64,000 bases of DNA from Hymenopellis radicata (Eukaryota > Basidiomycota > Agaricomycetes > Agaricales > Physalacriaceae): positions 1 through 64,000 of the forward strand of contig JADNRX010000095.1 of NCBI GenBank assembly GCA_015501595.1, written 5' to 3'. A program made the position numbers and the translations under genes. A model generated the notes under the pieces. The model ran no database searches and had not been told where the DNA came from. It saw nothing but the letters and a program-made list of their open reading frames with translations. Numbering within the stretch: position 1 is the first letter of the stretch; every line of letters begins with the position of its first letter. Below, piece after piece: positions 33,944 through 46,589 of this stretch.

Positions 33944-34029
33944 CTAGCGGTAACCCTAACGAGTGCCTACTACCTAGCGGTAAGCCTAGCGAGACTAGCG
34001 GGGTAGCGGGAACTCCTAGCGGCTAGCGG
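33944..34029. repeat. CTAGCGG short-repeat tract
   Basis: CTAGCGG or close variants occur six or seven times within 86 bp at irregular spacing. The tract lies just beyond the 3' side of the minus-strand retrotransposon remnant, so on that strand it reads as a CCGCTAG-rich tail. Short irregular repeats at the 3' end are common in non-LTR elements. Confidence 0.6.
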
Positions 34030-34314
34030 TTGACCCCGCTAAGTACGCTTCCCGCCACTTTCTATGTGCCCCAGCTCAATTGACCCCATGATCATAAACC
34101 ACCAACTCGCACTACCACACTGCTAAACTATCATTTCACACAATAAATTGAATGATCAAATCACATATACTCAGTCACCGTCCCGCATAATGACCACCCA
34201 TCTTTGCTTCATCTCTTCATTCAACACCTCCAGTCTGTCTCCCCGCGTACAATCACAACGGCACGCTCATCGATCCTCACCACTATCGTGAAAAACTACA
34301 CAGACCAACAGTCA

Positions 34315-35766
34315 TCATGTCGTTTTCATTGATCCACTGGACAGGCGACAAGGCAATGCTGAAGAAGCAGCGGGAGAATAAAAAAAAGCTGGATGTACTC
34401 TGCTACTGGCGAAGATATGATGAGCTCGCACCGAGGTCGCGAACGATGCAATAACACTGCGATCGAGATCGCCGAACCACGAACTATAATGCTCGTTGTA
34501 CAAGTCTTCGGACACCTGCAGCGCGAGACGGGCGTAATGGGTGGGAGGCAGTGTGACGAGGTATTTTAAGTATGATAAGCAAAGGACAAGACGCAATGGC
34601 TGGAGTCCCAATTCTGTGAATAGAACAGATGTCGACGACCGTGTCCCCAGACCTAGAACCCGGCGCAGGGTTGACACCTGAACGGCCTCCAAAAGTGAGA
34701 GTGCGGCGTCGTCAACATCTGGGGATATGGCCGCACCATGGACAAGGCGGCAATCGAGCAAAGCGGTGTACACGTTGGACGGCTGTTTCTGGTGGAATGT
34801 TTCCGCGTCCGACGTGGAGTTCGAGGGCGAAGAGACCTCCGAAAGCACATGACTGTGCAACATGTGCCTTATTCTTATAATGCTTCGCGAAGACGTTCCG
34901 TTCCGTGGAGTTGAACGTGACGCCGACATAAACTTCTTCGCGCTTGAAGGGGACTCTGGGAATGTCATTGAAAGAAAAGTGGGGCATAGTCTTGTCGAAG
35001 GGCCCGAAGACCATGATTGATGATTTACCTGCGCTGAGCTCCAAATAATTTCCCCGGCACCAGATGGACAAAGAGTCCAGATGTGTCTGCAGCCCGACGC
35101 GCGACTGGGACAGGACAATGAGATCGTCGGCGTGCTCGAGGTGGGTTACGTGATTCCCACCCAAACAGGCGTCGTCGGGATGAGGTGGCAAGAAGAGTGT
35201 GGACAGGAAGATATTCCAAATTTTGGATCGCCCATGAGAACGCCACACAATGATTTGAAATCTTCGGAAATGTACCCGCCAGCCTTTACGACATAAGTCA
35301 TCTTTGCGTAGAGCATGCGCACCCAATCAAAGTAGCGCGCAGTCAAACCGGCATCAGCCAGCTTCAACCAAAGAGATGCATAGTTCATTGATGCGAAAGC
35401 ATTTGAGATGTCCACGAACGCGACGTACAGCGTCTTCCCGTGAGCGCGCGCCTGCTCGACAAGTGTGCGCAGGATGAAGATGTTATTATTGGTGCGGTAC
35501 GTGGGACGAAAGCCGTTTTGCGATGGTGCCAGTGGCAAAATATTGGCTTCCTCAACCGCGCGTGTCAGCTTTGCGTTGAATATGATTGACGCGAAACGGA
35601 GCAGGCAGCTCTGCAAACCAATTCCATGGTATTCCTCTGGATCATGGAGGTCGCGTTTTGGCCCTGTCTTTGGAGAATGCCTGCGGTGAACGTTAACAGC
35701 CTGGCTACGTCGCAACGTCATCCAAACAAAGGACCAAACACTGAGACGATCACTCTTGTCGCTCAT
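34315..35766 (-). mobile_element. non-LTR retrotransposon remnant (reverse transcriptase)
   Basis: Minus-strand fragments in more than one frame form a reverse transcriptase: EEYHGIGLQSCLLRFASIIF and SQNGFRPTYRTNNNIFILRT (fingers), FVDISNAFASMNYASLWLKL (the first catalytic Asp in FVD), CGVLMGDP, then HLEHADDLIVLSQS (the YADD box, here HADD). A thumb-like region follows, and a C-terminal segment DVDDAALSLLEAVQ, RVLGLGTRSSTSVLFTELGL, PPTHYARLALQ. No endonuclease domain is seen at the 5' side, so it is 5'-truncated, and frameshifts make it inactive. The clade is uncertain. Its 5' end lies within about 30-100 bp of the start codon of the oppositely oriented gene at 35796. Confidence 0.8.
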
Positions 35767-35795
35767 AGCGCCACGAAATTACCTTCCTTCCAACG

Positions 35796-38630
35796 ATGCC
35801 AAAGGGCGAGGGATCGCGTACTTCGCCAATATATCTTTCGGATGACGATGACGACTACGAGCCCGCTGTCGTCGTCGTCGTTCCCAGCCAGAAGAAACCG
35901 GTGACCAATCATGCTGGTACCCAAAAGAATGCCAAGTCAGAGCCTTCTGGTACACAGCCTAACGATGGTGCGTCGTTAGCCTCATTAAATATGTCCCATA
36001 AATCGTCGCCACAGGTCGTCTTAGCCGCAAACGCAAGCCCAAGAACCCTCCGCATGTTGATCAGCCCGTAGCGGGCCCTAGCAAAGTACCCAAAGCAAAC
36101 GGCGACCACGGACCGTCCAGCGATGCCAAGAAGCGTAAGAAATACCATAGCAAGACGACGTCTCGTAGGGGCGAGCGGAAATCAACTCGCCTTGGGGACA
36201 ATCGGGACACGGCCTACAGTCATCCAGCGACATCGACCCTCCATACGCCTCTTCGAGCAACGGCTTTCATGGTCTTCCAGACTTGCCCTTTTCCTCCGAA
36301 CATTTCGGGGCCGCTATGCTACAACCGCAATTCATGATACCCCACCCTTTTCATATGCATTTTCCACCATTTCCTTTCGATAATCCCCTCAATGTTCCTC
36401 ACTCTAATTGGGTCGGCCCTGCTGCTGGTATGCCGTGGGATGCATCGCTTTGGAATACACCCGTACACCATCCTTCCGATACACCTTCGCTCCTCGGTAA
36501 CAGTCCTGACAATCCCATGCTGGTCGATGACAATCCTCCGAAACAATCTCGGCGGGCAAAGGCTGTCACTGCGAGCACAGATATTCCTTGTCCTCCTTCC
36601 AAACCACTGAAACGTATCATCGGTATGCCTTCCGACCGTGACCCAACCGGTCAGAGACGAGCATTCAAAGTCACGCCCACAACAATCATCGAAGCAGAGC
36701 CCCCAATTACGGGTCAATATATCCCCAATCCTTCTCGCTGTCTCATCATGGAACAGATACCCAAAATTCATCGCAATCCTGATTATATTCGTTCCTGGTG
36801 TCGGAACGTATCGCAATGCTCTCCTCTCTTCCTTGCAATCGAAAGTTGCACCGCCAGCGCCATTATCGAATTCCCGTCGAGATCCCTCGCTGAGAAGGCA
36901 TGGTCAAGTCCAAAGATCGGGAACACTCAGATCATGCAGTCCACAAAGGGCGCACCTCGCGAAGACTTGATCCGTGTCTGGTGGTACAAGGCTAGTGATC
37001 CTCCTACCGAGTTTCTTGTCAAGGAGTTTGAAGATGGCGAGATAGAGGATGAGGAGGCAGTGAAAGAAGCGGTGAAAGAGGCCAAGAAATCAGAGGCGAA
37101 GGAGAAGAAGGCTAAGAAAACAAAAGAACCCGCGCCCAAAGTTTTGGAAGCGAGTCATGAGCTCATTCCAGCATCTTCCAACTCGTCACCGACATCCCCG
37201 TTAATCACTTCGAATCTTTATTCTATGATATCTCCTCCTCTTCCACCATTACCGTCCCATCCCATACTTCCTGCCATATCACCTTACCGAGCGCCGCAAC
37301 TTGCATCCGCTTCTTTCACATCAGAGCACCCGCCACCGCCTCCGGTCATTCCCCCACGCAGTGCACCTTCGACTCCCGCAGTGCCCGATTCATCACGTGT
37401 AAGGGCACCTCTACCTCCACAGGCTGAGCTCGCTTCGAATTGGCGCCCGCCCCCTCTTTCCGTGAAGACCAGTCGCAAAGATCTATCTTTGATGGTTCGT
37501 ACAGACTCGGAGCCTTCCGACAACCGTCACTTGTTAGATACTCCTCCTTCTCCGACATCTAGCGTTATGATCATCGACGAACCTTTTGCTTCTCATCCTC
37601 AATCGCATCGCGTGGAAGCCGATCGTGATGTTGATATGGAGATCGAAACCCCCATCTCAGCGGGACTGAGGCAAGACGACAACATTGGTAGCCTCCAGCA
37701 GTCGGGCGACTCGATATCTCACGGCGATGAAGTGCCGATAGTCTCTGTCAGTTCCATCGACGCATCGGTATCTCCCATCGTTGTGGATTCCCGAGAAGGA
37801 TCTGGAACACCACCTTCTGAGCCGCGAGCTATGAAGAATGCTCCGAAAGGACCCAGTTTTGCTATGCGGAAGGAACTTGAGGTTCGGCTTGCTCGACAGA
37901 GACTGGAGTTGGCGATGTCGGTTCCTTCTACACCTGCTCTAGCCTCGTCGGAGCTATCAGAGGTCGAGAAGCTCAGACTCAAGGTACTGGAGAGCAGGAA
38001 GAAACGGTCATTGCCACTACCACTGCCAACCGCTGAGTTTGGGTCTGTCATAAGTACACCTTCCGTCTTGCCGACAGCGGGCATATCGTATTTCTCATCT
38101 GAAGTCGCGTCTTCAATATCCACAGAATCTCCTGTACTCCGATCCACGTCACCGACAGTGGCCGACGAATGTATCTCCCCACTCCAAGAACAAGTTTCGG
38201 AACCGGGCCCTGCACCGGTGGACTCTGCGATGCAGGAACTTAATGATCTTGCGGTTTCACTGATCAACGAGACGATACAGACCGCGACGCTCAAACCTCT
38301 ATCTCTGAAAGAGAAATTGGCGGCCAAGGAGCGTCTTTTACAGCAGCAGATAGCTGGGTTGAAGGCTCAATTGACCGCGAAACAAGGAAAGTCTGTGAAG
38401 GAGGCTCCGAAGGACAAGAGTCGGTGCGTGTCTGTTTTCTTCTTCATTGTGGGGAGTCGAGGTTGCGGGAGGAACTGAGAGTTCGTACCAGGGTCGATGC
38501 CAAGGAAAACAAGCAACCGGTTATCCATACTCCAGTGCAAGAAATGAGGGTGCAGTGGCCGGAACATGCGTATAGTGGGATTCTTGTAGTGAGCGACGAT
38601 GAGGATGACGACGACGAAGATGATGCTTAA
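35796..38630 (+). CDS. RRM-like, Pro/Ser-rich acidic protein, about 906 aa
   Basis: Exons 35796-35967, 36015-38423 and 38492-38630; one base must be added at a G4 run (36194-36197) to close at 906 aa. The N-terminus has an acidic patch (YLSDDDDDYEPAV) and basic linkers (KKRKKYHSK). At about residues 300-380 a single fold resembling an RRM reads SRCLIMEQIPKIHRNPDYIR...SWCRNV...AIIEFPSRSLAEKAWSSPK. Then come a charged helix (DGEIEDEEAVKEAVKEAKKS), a long Pro-rich region, and a predicted coiled coil LSLKEKLAAKERLLQQQIAG before a very acidic C-terminus (DDEDDDDEDDA). Probably nuclear and RNA-binding; that is inference from composition and the RRM-like block. The retrotransposon remnant lies directly upstream. 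Confidence 0.7.
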
Positions 38631-39480
38631 AGTGAAGTATGCGGGTTTGTGTTTCTACTTTTGTATCGTTCTGGGCTTCGACTCGGTGTGGTGTCTCGAT
38701 CACCGCAATCGAGTTACCAAGGTGGCACTAATTCAGACGGCGGGAGTGGATGACGTTGACTGTAAATTTTCGCGACTACTACCTGCAATTGTTCTGACTA
38801 CGTGCAGGTGAACTGTTTACGTTGTTGTCCCTTCACGCCTGAAAGGTAAGCAAACACATTTACTGTTCCGCCTGCTGATCTAGATGGTATTAGAACACAC
38901 TATTACGCGGTTAATGATGAGAGATGGAGGTTTGTATGGGCGTTGGATAGGCGAGACAATCTTGAAAGTCCTCTAGACTTTTTGCATGCGCGTAGCGACT
39001 GTGACTTGTTCCATTGCGCTGCAATGACAGCCCAAGGTCTGCGACGCGTAGAAGCAATTATGAGTTATAGCGCATTTGTTCGAATTTCAGCCGATTCTGT
39101 TGTCGTCGACGCGTGAATTTAATGAGAATATTGGGCTTGAATTCGAATTGGAACGAGGTCAATTATTCGACCGCCTTCGAAAGGAGGCACGGCCGTGTTA
39201 GCTAAGCAAACATGCCGTGTCAGCCTGACACACAGCCCGAGATTACAAAAGGCCGCCACTTTCGCTCTTAGCCCTGTACTACTCTCACCCTCGAGCGTCC
39301 TCAAAACTCATCGTAAGTGGCTATCCCGCTCATCGTCGCCGACAGCGAGCTCATCGTGTATCGTATCCTTCTCCATTGCTGCGCAACCTGCCCTCTTTCA
39401 CAATCCCTGTCATCATTGTGATCTTGTGCGATTTCGACCGATTCAACAGCCTTTCACCTCAAGTCTTTTATCGACCGTAA
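38631..39480. other. intergenic, promoter side of UBC4
   Basis: No supported gene. Plus-strand frames (39195-39500 and others) run into the UBC4 start without a motif. The last 150 bases are pyrimidine-rich, as is common near fungal transcription starts. No clear TATA. Confidence 0.4.
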
Positions 39481-40173
<693 letters not shown>

Positions 40174-40394
40174 TAGATTGGTCTCATACGCGCATATGTA
40201 TATCTTCTTGTTGGTTTTCTCGTGTCGCTTTCCATGCTGTTTTAGTACTCACATCCCATCTCCTTTGCGACAATCAACAACCAGCTGTTTAACTGTAATT
40301 TGTGCCTGTGAACGTTAAGCTTGTGAATCATTTCGAGCGCTTGTCTGCATCCGTGCGTAGCGGGCTACTGAGGAACAGAATACGTTAGCATGTC

Positions 40395-40725
40395 GTAGCA
40401 GTGAAGTAAACGGGCGCGATAGCAACTGAGCTCTCTCTCGAGCATGCGCACGGTGGTGCAGGTTGGGAGCCACATAACACGTTACTGTGTAGTCGCAGCA
40501 GTAAGTAAATAGATATCTGGGAGCAACTGAGCTATGTCTCGAGCATGGTGCAGGTTAATTGGAAGGAACATAATACGTTAACATGCGCATTGAGTAAATA
40601 GATATCTGGGAGCAACTGAGCTATGTCTCGAGCATGGTGCAGGTTAACGTTGGAAGGAACATAATACATGCGCATTGTTGCAGCAGTGAAGCAAATAGAT
40701 CTTCGAGCAACTGAGCCACGTCTCG
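40395..40725. repeat. minisatellite, about 3.7 units of 85-97 bp
   Basis: Units share GCAACTGAGCTATGTCTCGAG, GTGCAGGTTAA and AACATAATACGTTA-type blocks. They start near 40395, 40493, 40589 and 40677, with the two middle units almost identical and the outer ones diverged. This gradient is typical of unequal exchange. It lies in the 3' intergenic region of UBC4. Confidence 0.8.
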
Positions 40726-41967
40726 TATATGCACGCGAGGCAGCACACTATAGTCGATCTGCAGACTCAAAATAGCTACGCAAACAAGCTCTTGGCTCTT
40801 CTGGTCTGCATATCTTATGCCTTGCTACTGTTCCGTGTGTTTGATCCACAACTTTCTAAGGGAGGCGCAGGTACCGGGAATGTATAGTACACAAGCACCT
40901 ACTACTCGAGTTCATAGACCCTTGGAACTTGTACACGGCGGTGTGAGCCACGAGACACACGAAGAACTTGGGCTCTCCCGGGAGATACTGAGCCTCTAGG
41001 CCACAGACTGGTCTGTATATCGAGATACTGCGGGTAGGAGGACTGGCGCTTACCTGACCTCCGCATTGATGGATTTTCCCACGGCCTTGTTTCTGCATCT
41101 CCTTCAACCCCGAGACGAAGATGAGTCGCTCATGCTTGACAACCCAATCCATACGAACCCGAAAGCGGCCATCAAACCCGTCCTGAGAACGCTCCCTGCC
41201 CAAGGCTGTTTATTACTTTGATCTATCTTGTTCGTCAAGCTTCGCGATCTTCCTTTTTGGGACAGCGTCTCAGGCTGCTGCTGGGCAGTGCTTCGTATCT
41301 CTCTTCATGACTCTCCAGTCAAGGCCAAAAGTATCGGCCCGTGACGTGCTGCAGCTCTGTGCAAGGTCCAAGGGCGATCAAACGTACTTTCGCGATTTCG
41401 CAGCCTGAGCTGTGCTGAGCGCTATTCGCTTGTTTGCGCAGTTCAACAAAGAAGGCGCCAAGCGTCTATCACACTTCTCCAGCGCGTCGAACAGATGGAG
41501 TCAGCGCCACAGGTGAAATCAGCGCAGGTCAACGGAAGCACATCGGCTTCCGACCTGGATTTGGAAACCGACTACTATGGGATCGGTGTGAAACGTGGCA
41601 CCGCCCTCAGATGATTCGGTGTGCGCCTCAAATTTTGCCGGGCGTGCTCTGAGCCCAAGATTTGGTGCCTCCAGATACGCGACCCGAAACGGAAACGGCT
41701 CCGAGCGAGCCTAGGATTGCTCTAAGCTCTAACTGTTGCATCACACACAAACATAGTACTCAGCCCTTGCGCTAAACGCGTTCCGATCTGGGTTATCAAG
41801 TCCCTCGATGAGCTCTACGACATATAAAAGGTACGTCGGTGCTTCCTCTCATGCTCATCTTCACTTCTCATTCCATCTCTTCAGCGCCTTCCTCCTCCTC
41901 TCTTCTTCTTTTTTCGTTCCTCTTCTTCTTCTTCATTTTTCTTCATTAACCCCCCGTCTTCTTCCCA
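40726..41967. other. intergenic, promoter side of the DUF6593-like gene
   Basis: A minus-strand frame of 115 codons (41203-40856) has CAG|GTAAGC inside but no motif or convincing second exon. The last 90 bases before 41968 are a strong polypyrimidine tract (CTTCTTCTTC repeats), likely at the transcription start of the gene below. Confidence 0.35.
41823..41830 (+). promoter_or_regulatory. TATA box of the DUF6593-like gene
   Basis: TATAAAAG lies 138 bases before the start codon and about 45 bases before the polypyrimidine tract, a common fungal core-promoter layout. Confidence 0.5.
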
Positions 41968-42643
41968 ATGGCGTACAACAACATTTATGGCGGCTGGGGC
42001 CAAGGCCCTACGCCCTCCGTCTTTGGCGCCCTTCCGTATCCCACTCCCCCTGCCCCCGCCAACTTCACCACGTTCTATCTCACATCGTTCAACCCTTCGG
42101 TCCTCAACTGCACAGTCATTGGACCGCAGCAGATGACCTACTTCACGATTGTGACGGACCCGCAGATGCCGACATACACTGTGATCAAGGACGCAAAGTC
42201 GCGCAACATTGGACTCATGGAGTGGCAAGCCTCGCCCCTGGTCGAACTGCGAGGCGTCTTGAGCAAGCAAAAGGTCAAGCACTGGCTCAAGCTCTCCCAT
42301 GACAAAGCGTGCGCGATTCTTCCTTCACTCTGGTCATCATCGCATATTGACCTGATTTCCAGGTCGCGCACGATGGATGTTCGGGGAACGCGATATCTGT
42401 GGGCACCGCAAGAGCAGTATATAAATGTCGGTGATTGTGCACGTTGATCGCGTACATAGTGTTTGACTGATCCTCGATATGTAGCTTTACTCCAGTGGAT
42501 CGTCCCCGCGTTTGTTAGGGCGTATCTGCCGCGGCCAGGGCACTATCACCGTTGACATCGCCTCTGAAGCGATGCAGCTTGGCCTCCTCGACACCTTGAT
42601 TACGGCGACTGTTCTCCTTCAATCCGGGAAGAATATTGATTAA
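41968..42643 (+). CDS. DUF6593-like protein, 187 aa
   Basis: Exons 41968-42308, 42363-42426 and 42485-42643 close at 187 aa with no lesion. The N-terminus MAYNNIYGGWGQGPTPSVFG is disordered. Then a single beta-rich domain: FYLTSFNPSVLNCTVIGPQQ, TYFTIVTDPQMPTYTVIKD, IGLMEWQASPLVELRGVLSK, WLKLSHD, MDVRGTRYLWAPQEQYINLY, and the C-terminal TVDIASEAMQLGLLDTLIT. This order of strands and the Val-Ile-Lys-Asp / Glu-Trp signatures match the Agaricomycete-expanded DUF6593 family, of unknown function, sometimes compared with scramblase/tubby-like folds. The last donor is GTCGGT. Likely cytosolic; no signal peptide. Confidence 0.8.
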
Positions 42644-43482
42644 ATCCCCTCTGGCGTCCTCTTTTGCCCAGAGGACCTCACGAAGTTGACACTCATGATC
42701 TTATTATTATTCGCTTTGCTTTGTAGACGCTATCCATCTTCACTTTGCTTTCAGTCGCAGAACTTGGGACTTTACCTATTTGCTTTAGAATTCTAACTAT
42801 CATGGATACACGGCAGTTGTAGTTTACCACCACGTATTTCAAGTTATCCAGCATCGATTGTATTATAAGGGAATGGCATAGACGAATCGATTAACATATG
42901 TATCTGCATTTGAGTTGCTCTTGGATGAATCGTGTAACAAGTACTTCCCTGGTCCTGCGTACACCGTGCGGCGGGTGACTCAGACGCGAGCTCGAAACGC
43001 AGGACTGGAAGGAAGTGGCGCCAGCACATCGCCTGCTGACAATGTAAGTGAACACCGCGGTCTCGTTCTTGAGAATTAACACAGTGTCAGATCAGCAGAG
43101 TACAGGACAGGACCAAGGACAGGACAGTAATACGGCTCCGGCGGATTAATATCATTGTCGTTGGGCGCTCGGTCCACGAGCCTAAGTCTGCTATACCCGT
43201 AGCACCGCCTGGAGACTAGAATGTGACCTCGAGCTGGTCCCCAATTTGATTGTAGAGCAAGTGTTTTTTTTTCCTGTGTCTGGGTTGATGCGAGCCTCCT
43301 AGATGCGCACGCAAAACCGCATTGCGGTACATAGAGCTTATGTATACAACTAGATTCATATCAGATATTAGAGCTCGCAGGCAGCCCGTGCACGCAGCAA
43401 GGCTAGTTGGTACAAGGCTCACGGCTGAGAGGATGGGGTTGAGGAAACATGAGTGGAATTGAAAGCTTGGCACAGATCGTGA
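42644..43482. other. intergenic, no gene seen
   Basis: AT-rich then GC-balanced spacer up to the left boundary of the segmental duplication. Short frames on the minus strand (43029-42844 and others) show no motif. No repeat recognised. Confidence 0.4.
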
Positions 43483-44454
43483 TACACACGTGGGTGGCCG
43501 GTCCGTGCGGCGTGCGTTGTCCCTCTCTTCCTCCACCTTCATTGACGTTGACGTTCACAAGACGTTCAAGATCAACAAAGTCGTACACTCGGGTTGACTG
43601 ATGGCTTTCTCTCAATGCGTGTATCGAGTATCATTCTTAGCTCGTCATGCATTTCCACGGCTCCATCATTACGCGTCTGTTTGGACTGAACTCAAATACT
43701 TTTCCAATAGTGGCAATCAAAGGTGTGTATCTACTACCTCTTCTGTCGTGACATATACTTCTGCTAGATAATTTTGTCTTCGTTGCCATCGTCGGGAGGC
43801 GTGTCTTTCAAATTTCTACACCAAACGTATGAGATGTGGCGCCTTGTAACGAATACGACGAACTCAGTAGCCACGAGGCCCCCTCCATTGTTCCTAGAAC
43901 AAAATCGGGTTATCTTGTGGCAATCGAGGCTACGAGACGCATGGTTTATATCCCGAAGGTCTGCGTTTTATGCGACTAGAAATCTGCATTTGTCTGCTCG
44001 ACGACAGACAGCCTTATTCACCGCCTGAAACTTCAGCTTGAGTCCCCTATATTTTTGGGAACAGGGAGCAGCTGCCTCGAATTACGTCAAGTCGTGTAAC
44101 TGCGTACGCCCATCTTCTTCTCAGAACATCAAACGTACTGACTAGAACGGACAGATTGAGGCAAAAGAGCACTTTTTCGTGACCCATATAGAAACATTAA
44201 GCTCTGTTTTCTGCTCTCCTGTCTAGATGCCTTGATATCATGTGCTATCTTTTGTGAGAATGAAAACCACCCCCGTTCGTCGTTGGCCTCATGCGAACTT
44301 ATGCTGAAACACGTTGGTCAGACTGCGCCTTGTGGGGTAAGATTTCGTAACTGTTGTGGGGACCAAATTCAGCGCAAGGCGGTTTATCGGCAGCTGGATT
44401 TCCTCGGGGTAGCATTCTCTGGCCACGCAGCATCCCCCTGATATTTCCTCAGCG

Positions 44455-44463
44455 TATAAAAAG
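44455..44463 (+). promoter_or_regulatory. TATA box of GH16 copy 1
   Basis: TATAAAAAG, conserved at 52841-52849 in the duplicate. It is 117 bp before the Met here and 72 bp before it in copy 2; copy 1 has an extra CCTTCC-rich insert in between. Confidence 0.6.
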
Positions 44464-44571
44464 ACTTGCGATGGCTCCGTAAAAACTCCAGATCTGTGGG
44501 ACCGTGCCCTGTATCGACTTCCTTCCTTCCTTCCACATTCCTTGTTTTATCTTCGGTATCACTGGGTCGTC

Positions 44572-46037
44572 ATGTTGCCTTCATCATCCAGTGCTGTTGC
44601 TCTCTGTTGCTGGCATCCCTGGCCTCCCCAGTTGTCGGTGTTTCTTATGTTCTTACCGACAGCTATGTTGGCTCTAGCTTTCTTTACGGCTTCGCCTACG
44701 ATGCCATTGCGGACCCAACTAGCGGTAGAGTGTATGTTGATGTCCGTCACAACCAATTCTCTTGCTTATGCTCAACAGTGTCTACGTCGACGCCGCCACC
44801 GCTGCCGCTCAGAACTTGACCTACGCGTCGAACGACACCTTCATTTTACGCGCTGATGACACCACTGTTTTGAGCGCATCTGGTCCTGGACGTAACTCTG
44901 TACGACTCAAGTCGACCAAAACATTCAGCAATGGAGTCACAGTGTACGAACTTGACATTCGGAGTAATCACTCTGCTTAACATCGCTTCAGTTTCAACAT
45001 TCGACACATGCCGCAAGGATGCGGGTTCGTCCTTCCTTCCCTTTTTCTCTGGGAGGACGCCTAACAAATTGTAGGACCTGGCCGGCAGTTTGGTCGTACG
45101 CTGAACCTTGGCCGAGTTTGGGTGAGATCGATATTCTTGAGGGCGTAAACGATCAAGCGTATAACCAAGCGACACTGCACACGTCGACTGGTGAATATCT
45201 TTTCGTATTTTCAGAAAAGCTCGAACGTTGATAAGAATTTCGTACCAGGTTGCACGATGCCCGCATCCCGGGACGAGACTGGGTACCTCCATTTTGACTG
45301 TGTGTTTGATCCATGCTAAGAGGTTTCAAGCGTTCCGCAACAAAACGACTGTGATGTGGCAGTTGACGGCAATCCTGGATGCGGTGTTCAGCTACAGAAC
45401 ACAGCAAGCTATGGTCCTCCTTTCAATGCTAACGGTGGAGGATGGTGAGTTGTTGACTTCGTAGACATAGAGCGTACCGCTGAATGCTTTGTGAAAAGGT
45501 ATGCTGTGGAGAGAACCGATACTTACATCAAGTTTTGGTTCTGGGCAAGGAATGATGCAAGCGTTCCCGTTGGTGTACGTGATGGTAATGGCGATGTTGA
45601 TACAGCAAACTGGGTACGTTGGACTTTCGCTCCTTACGTGCGACCACTCACGCCACACAGGGTACCCCGTTCGCCTACTTCCCCAATACCTCATGTGCTA
45701 TCCCGCAATTCTTTGGCGCACATAACATCGTCATAAATCGTAAGGAAGCTCAGTTTATTTGCGCCGCATCCGCGAACTAACACTACCGTTAGTGACGTTC
45801 TGTGGGGACTGGGGTCAGTCGTACATTCCTTCTCGAGAGTAATTTTAACAACTAACCACCACGCAGCCGGCAGCGTCTACGGAAACTCCAGCTGTCCATC
45901 CACTTGTATCGGTCAGTCGCGCAGAAACCTTTGACATCTCTGCATATGCTCATTCTTTGTCAGACTACGTGAACAACAATCCTGCGGCGTTCACCGATGC
46001 CTACTTCGACTTTGCTTGGATTAAGCAATATGCATAG
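44572..46037 (+). CDS. secreted GH16 beta-glucanase, copy 1 (signal peptide frameshifted)
   Basis: Eleven exons placed (44572-44731, 44779-44943, 44992-45024, 45075-45190, 45249-45282, 45331-45444, 45499-45613, 45661-45739, 45793-45813, 45867-45911, 45964-46037). One G is missing at about 44600 compared with copy 2, inside the signal peptide (SSSSAVA|LLLASLASPVVG); restoring it gives 318 aa. The catalytic motif GEIDILEGVN (E-x-D-x2-E) is intact, with flanking GTWPAVWSYAEPWPSLG. Later parts: DVAVDGNPGCGVQLQNTASY, YIKFWFWARNDASVPVGV, SCAIPQFFGAHNIVIN, DFAWIKQYA. GH16 enzymes of this type cleave beta-1,3(4)-glucans, in wall remodelling or nutrition. It differs from copy 2 at scattered residues. 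Whether it is functional depends on that one base. Confidence 0.83.
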
Positions 46038-46589
46038 AAAAGAGAGAAATCGAGCAGCACCGTTCGTAGGCTCGCAGGCGTGTCTACCAATTGTAGTTTG
46101 AACTCTGCGTGGTGAAATATATCATTCATTATACCCTCTACGCCTGAGCCTGAAGCTTTGAGCCTGGCCTGAAGCTTGAACCGTCTATTCTTGGAGGTGT
46201 CGGCATCTCGGCTAGTTCTCTTCCTTCTACCACCAACACCTAACGCGTTGGACATCTGTTATTCATCCCCTGTCGTAGGAATCTACCGATGCGATAGCTT
46301 GTTTACGACTCGAGTTGAGGAACGGGTCATGGTGTAACGAATGCTCCTGTATCGGCGGCTACGCGCCCGGCTGGTAGCGGTGCGCATCAACTTGACTTAG
46401 CCGTATTGTGTTCGTCGTATCCGGCCATCTTCTCTTCTCTGACACTCTTAGCTTCGCATCAAGATGGAATAGCCATTTTGGTTATGTCAATTCGCAAACT
46501 AGAGGCTAAAATCCAACTCTCTTTTCACTCTTGGCATGACATCGGACTGCGGTGTTCGCAAGACACGCGCCATTGACGCCAAGTAAACG

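Noticed and set aside
33681..33947. Plus-strand ORF with a hydrophobic stretch after the ABC transporter
   Set aside because: The transporter already ends with the expected last helix at 33401, and this frame has no splice link to it.
41050..41080. CTTACCTGACC on the plus strand, resembling the 5' end of U1 snRNA
   Set aside because: The preceding bases do not match the U1 start, I found no Sm site or stem-loop order downstream, and the motif is simply the complement of a splice donor on the other strand.
40856..41203. Minus-strand 115-codon frame with an internal GTAAGC donor
   Set aside because: No second exon, no homologous look and no start context; likely chance.
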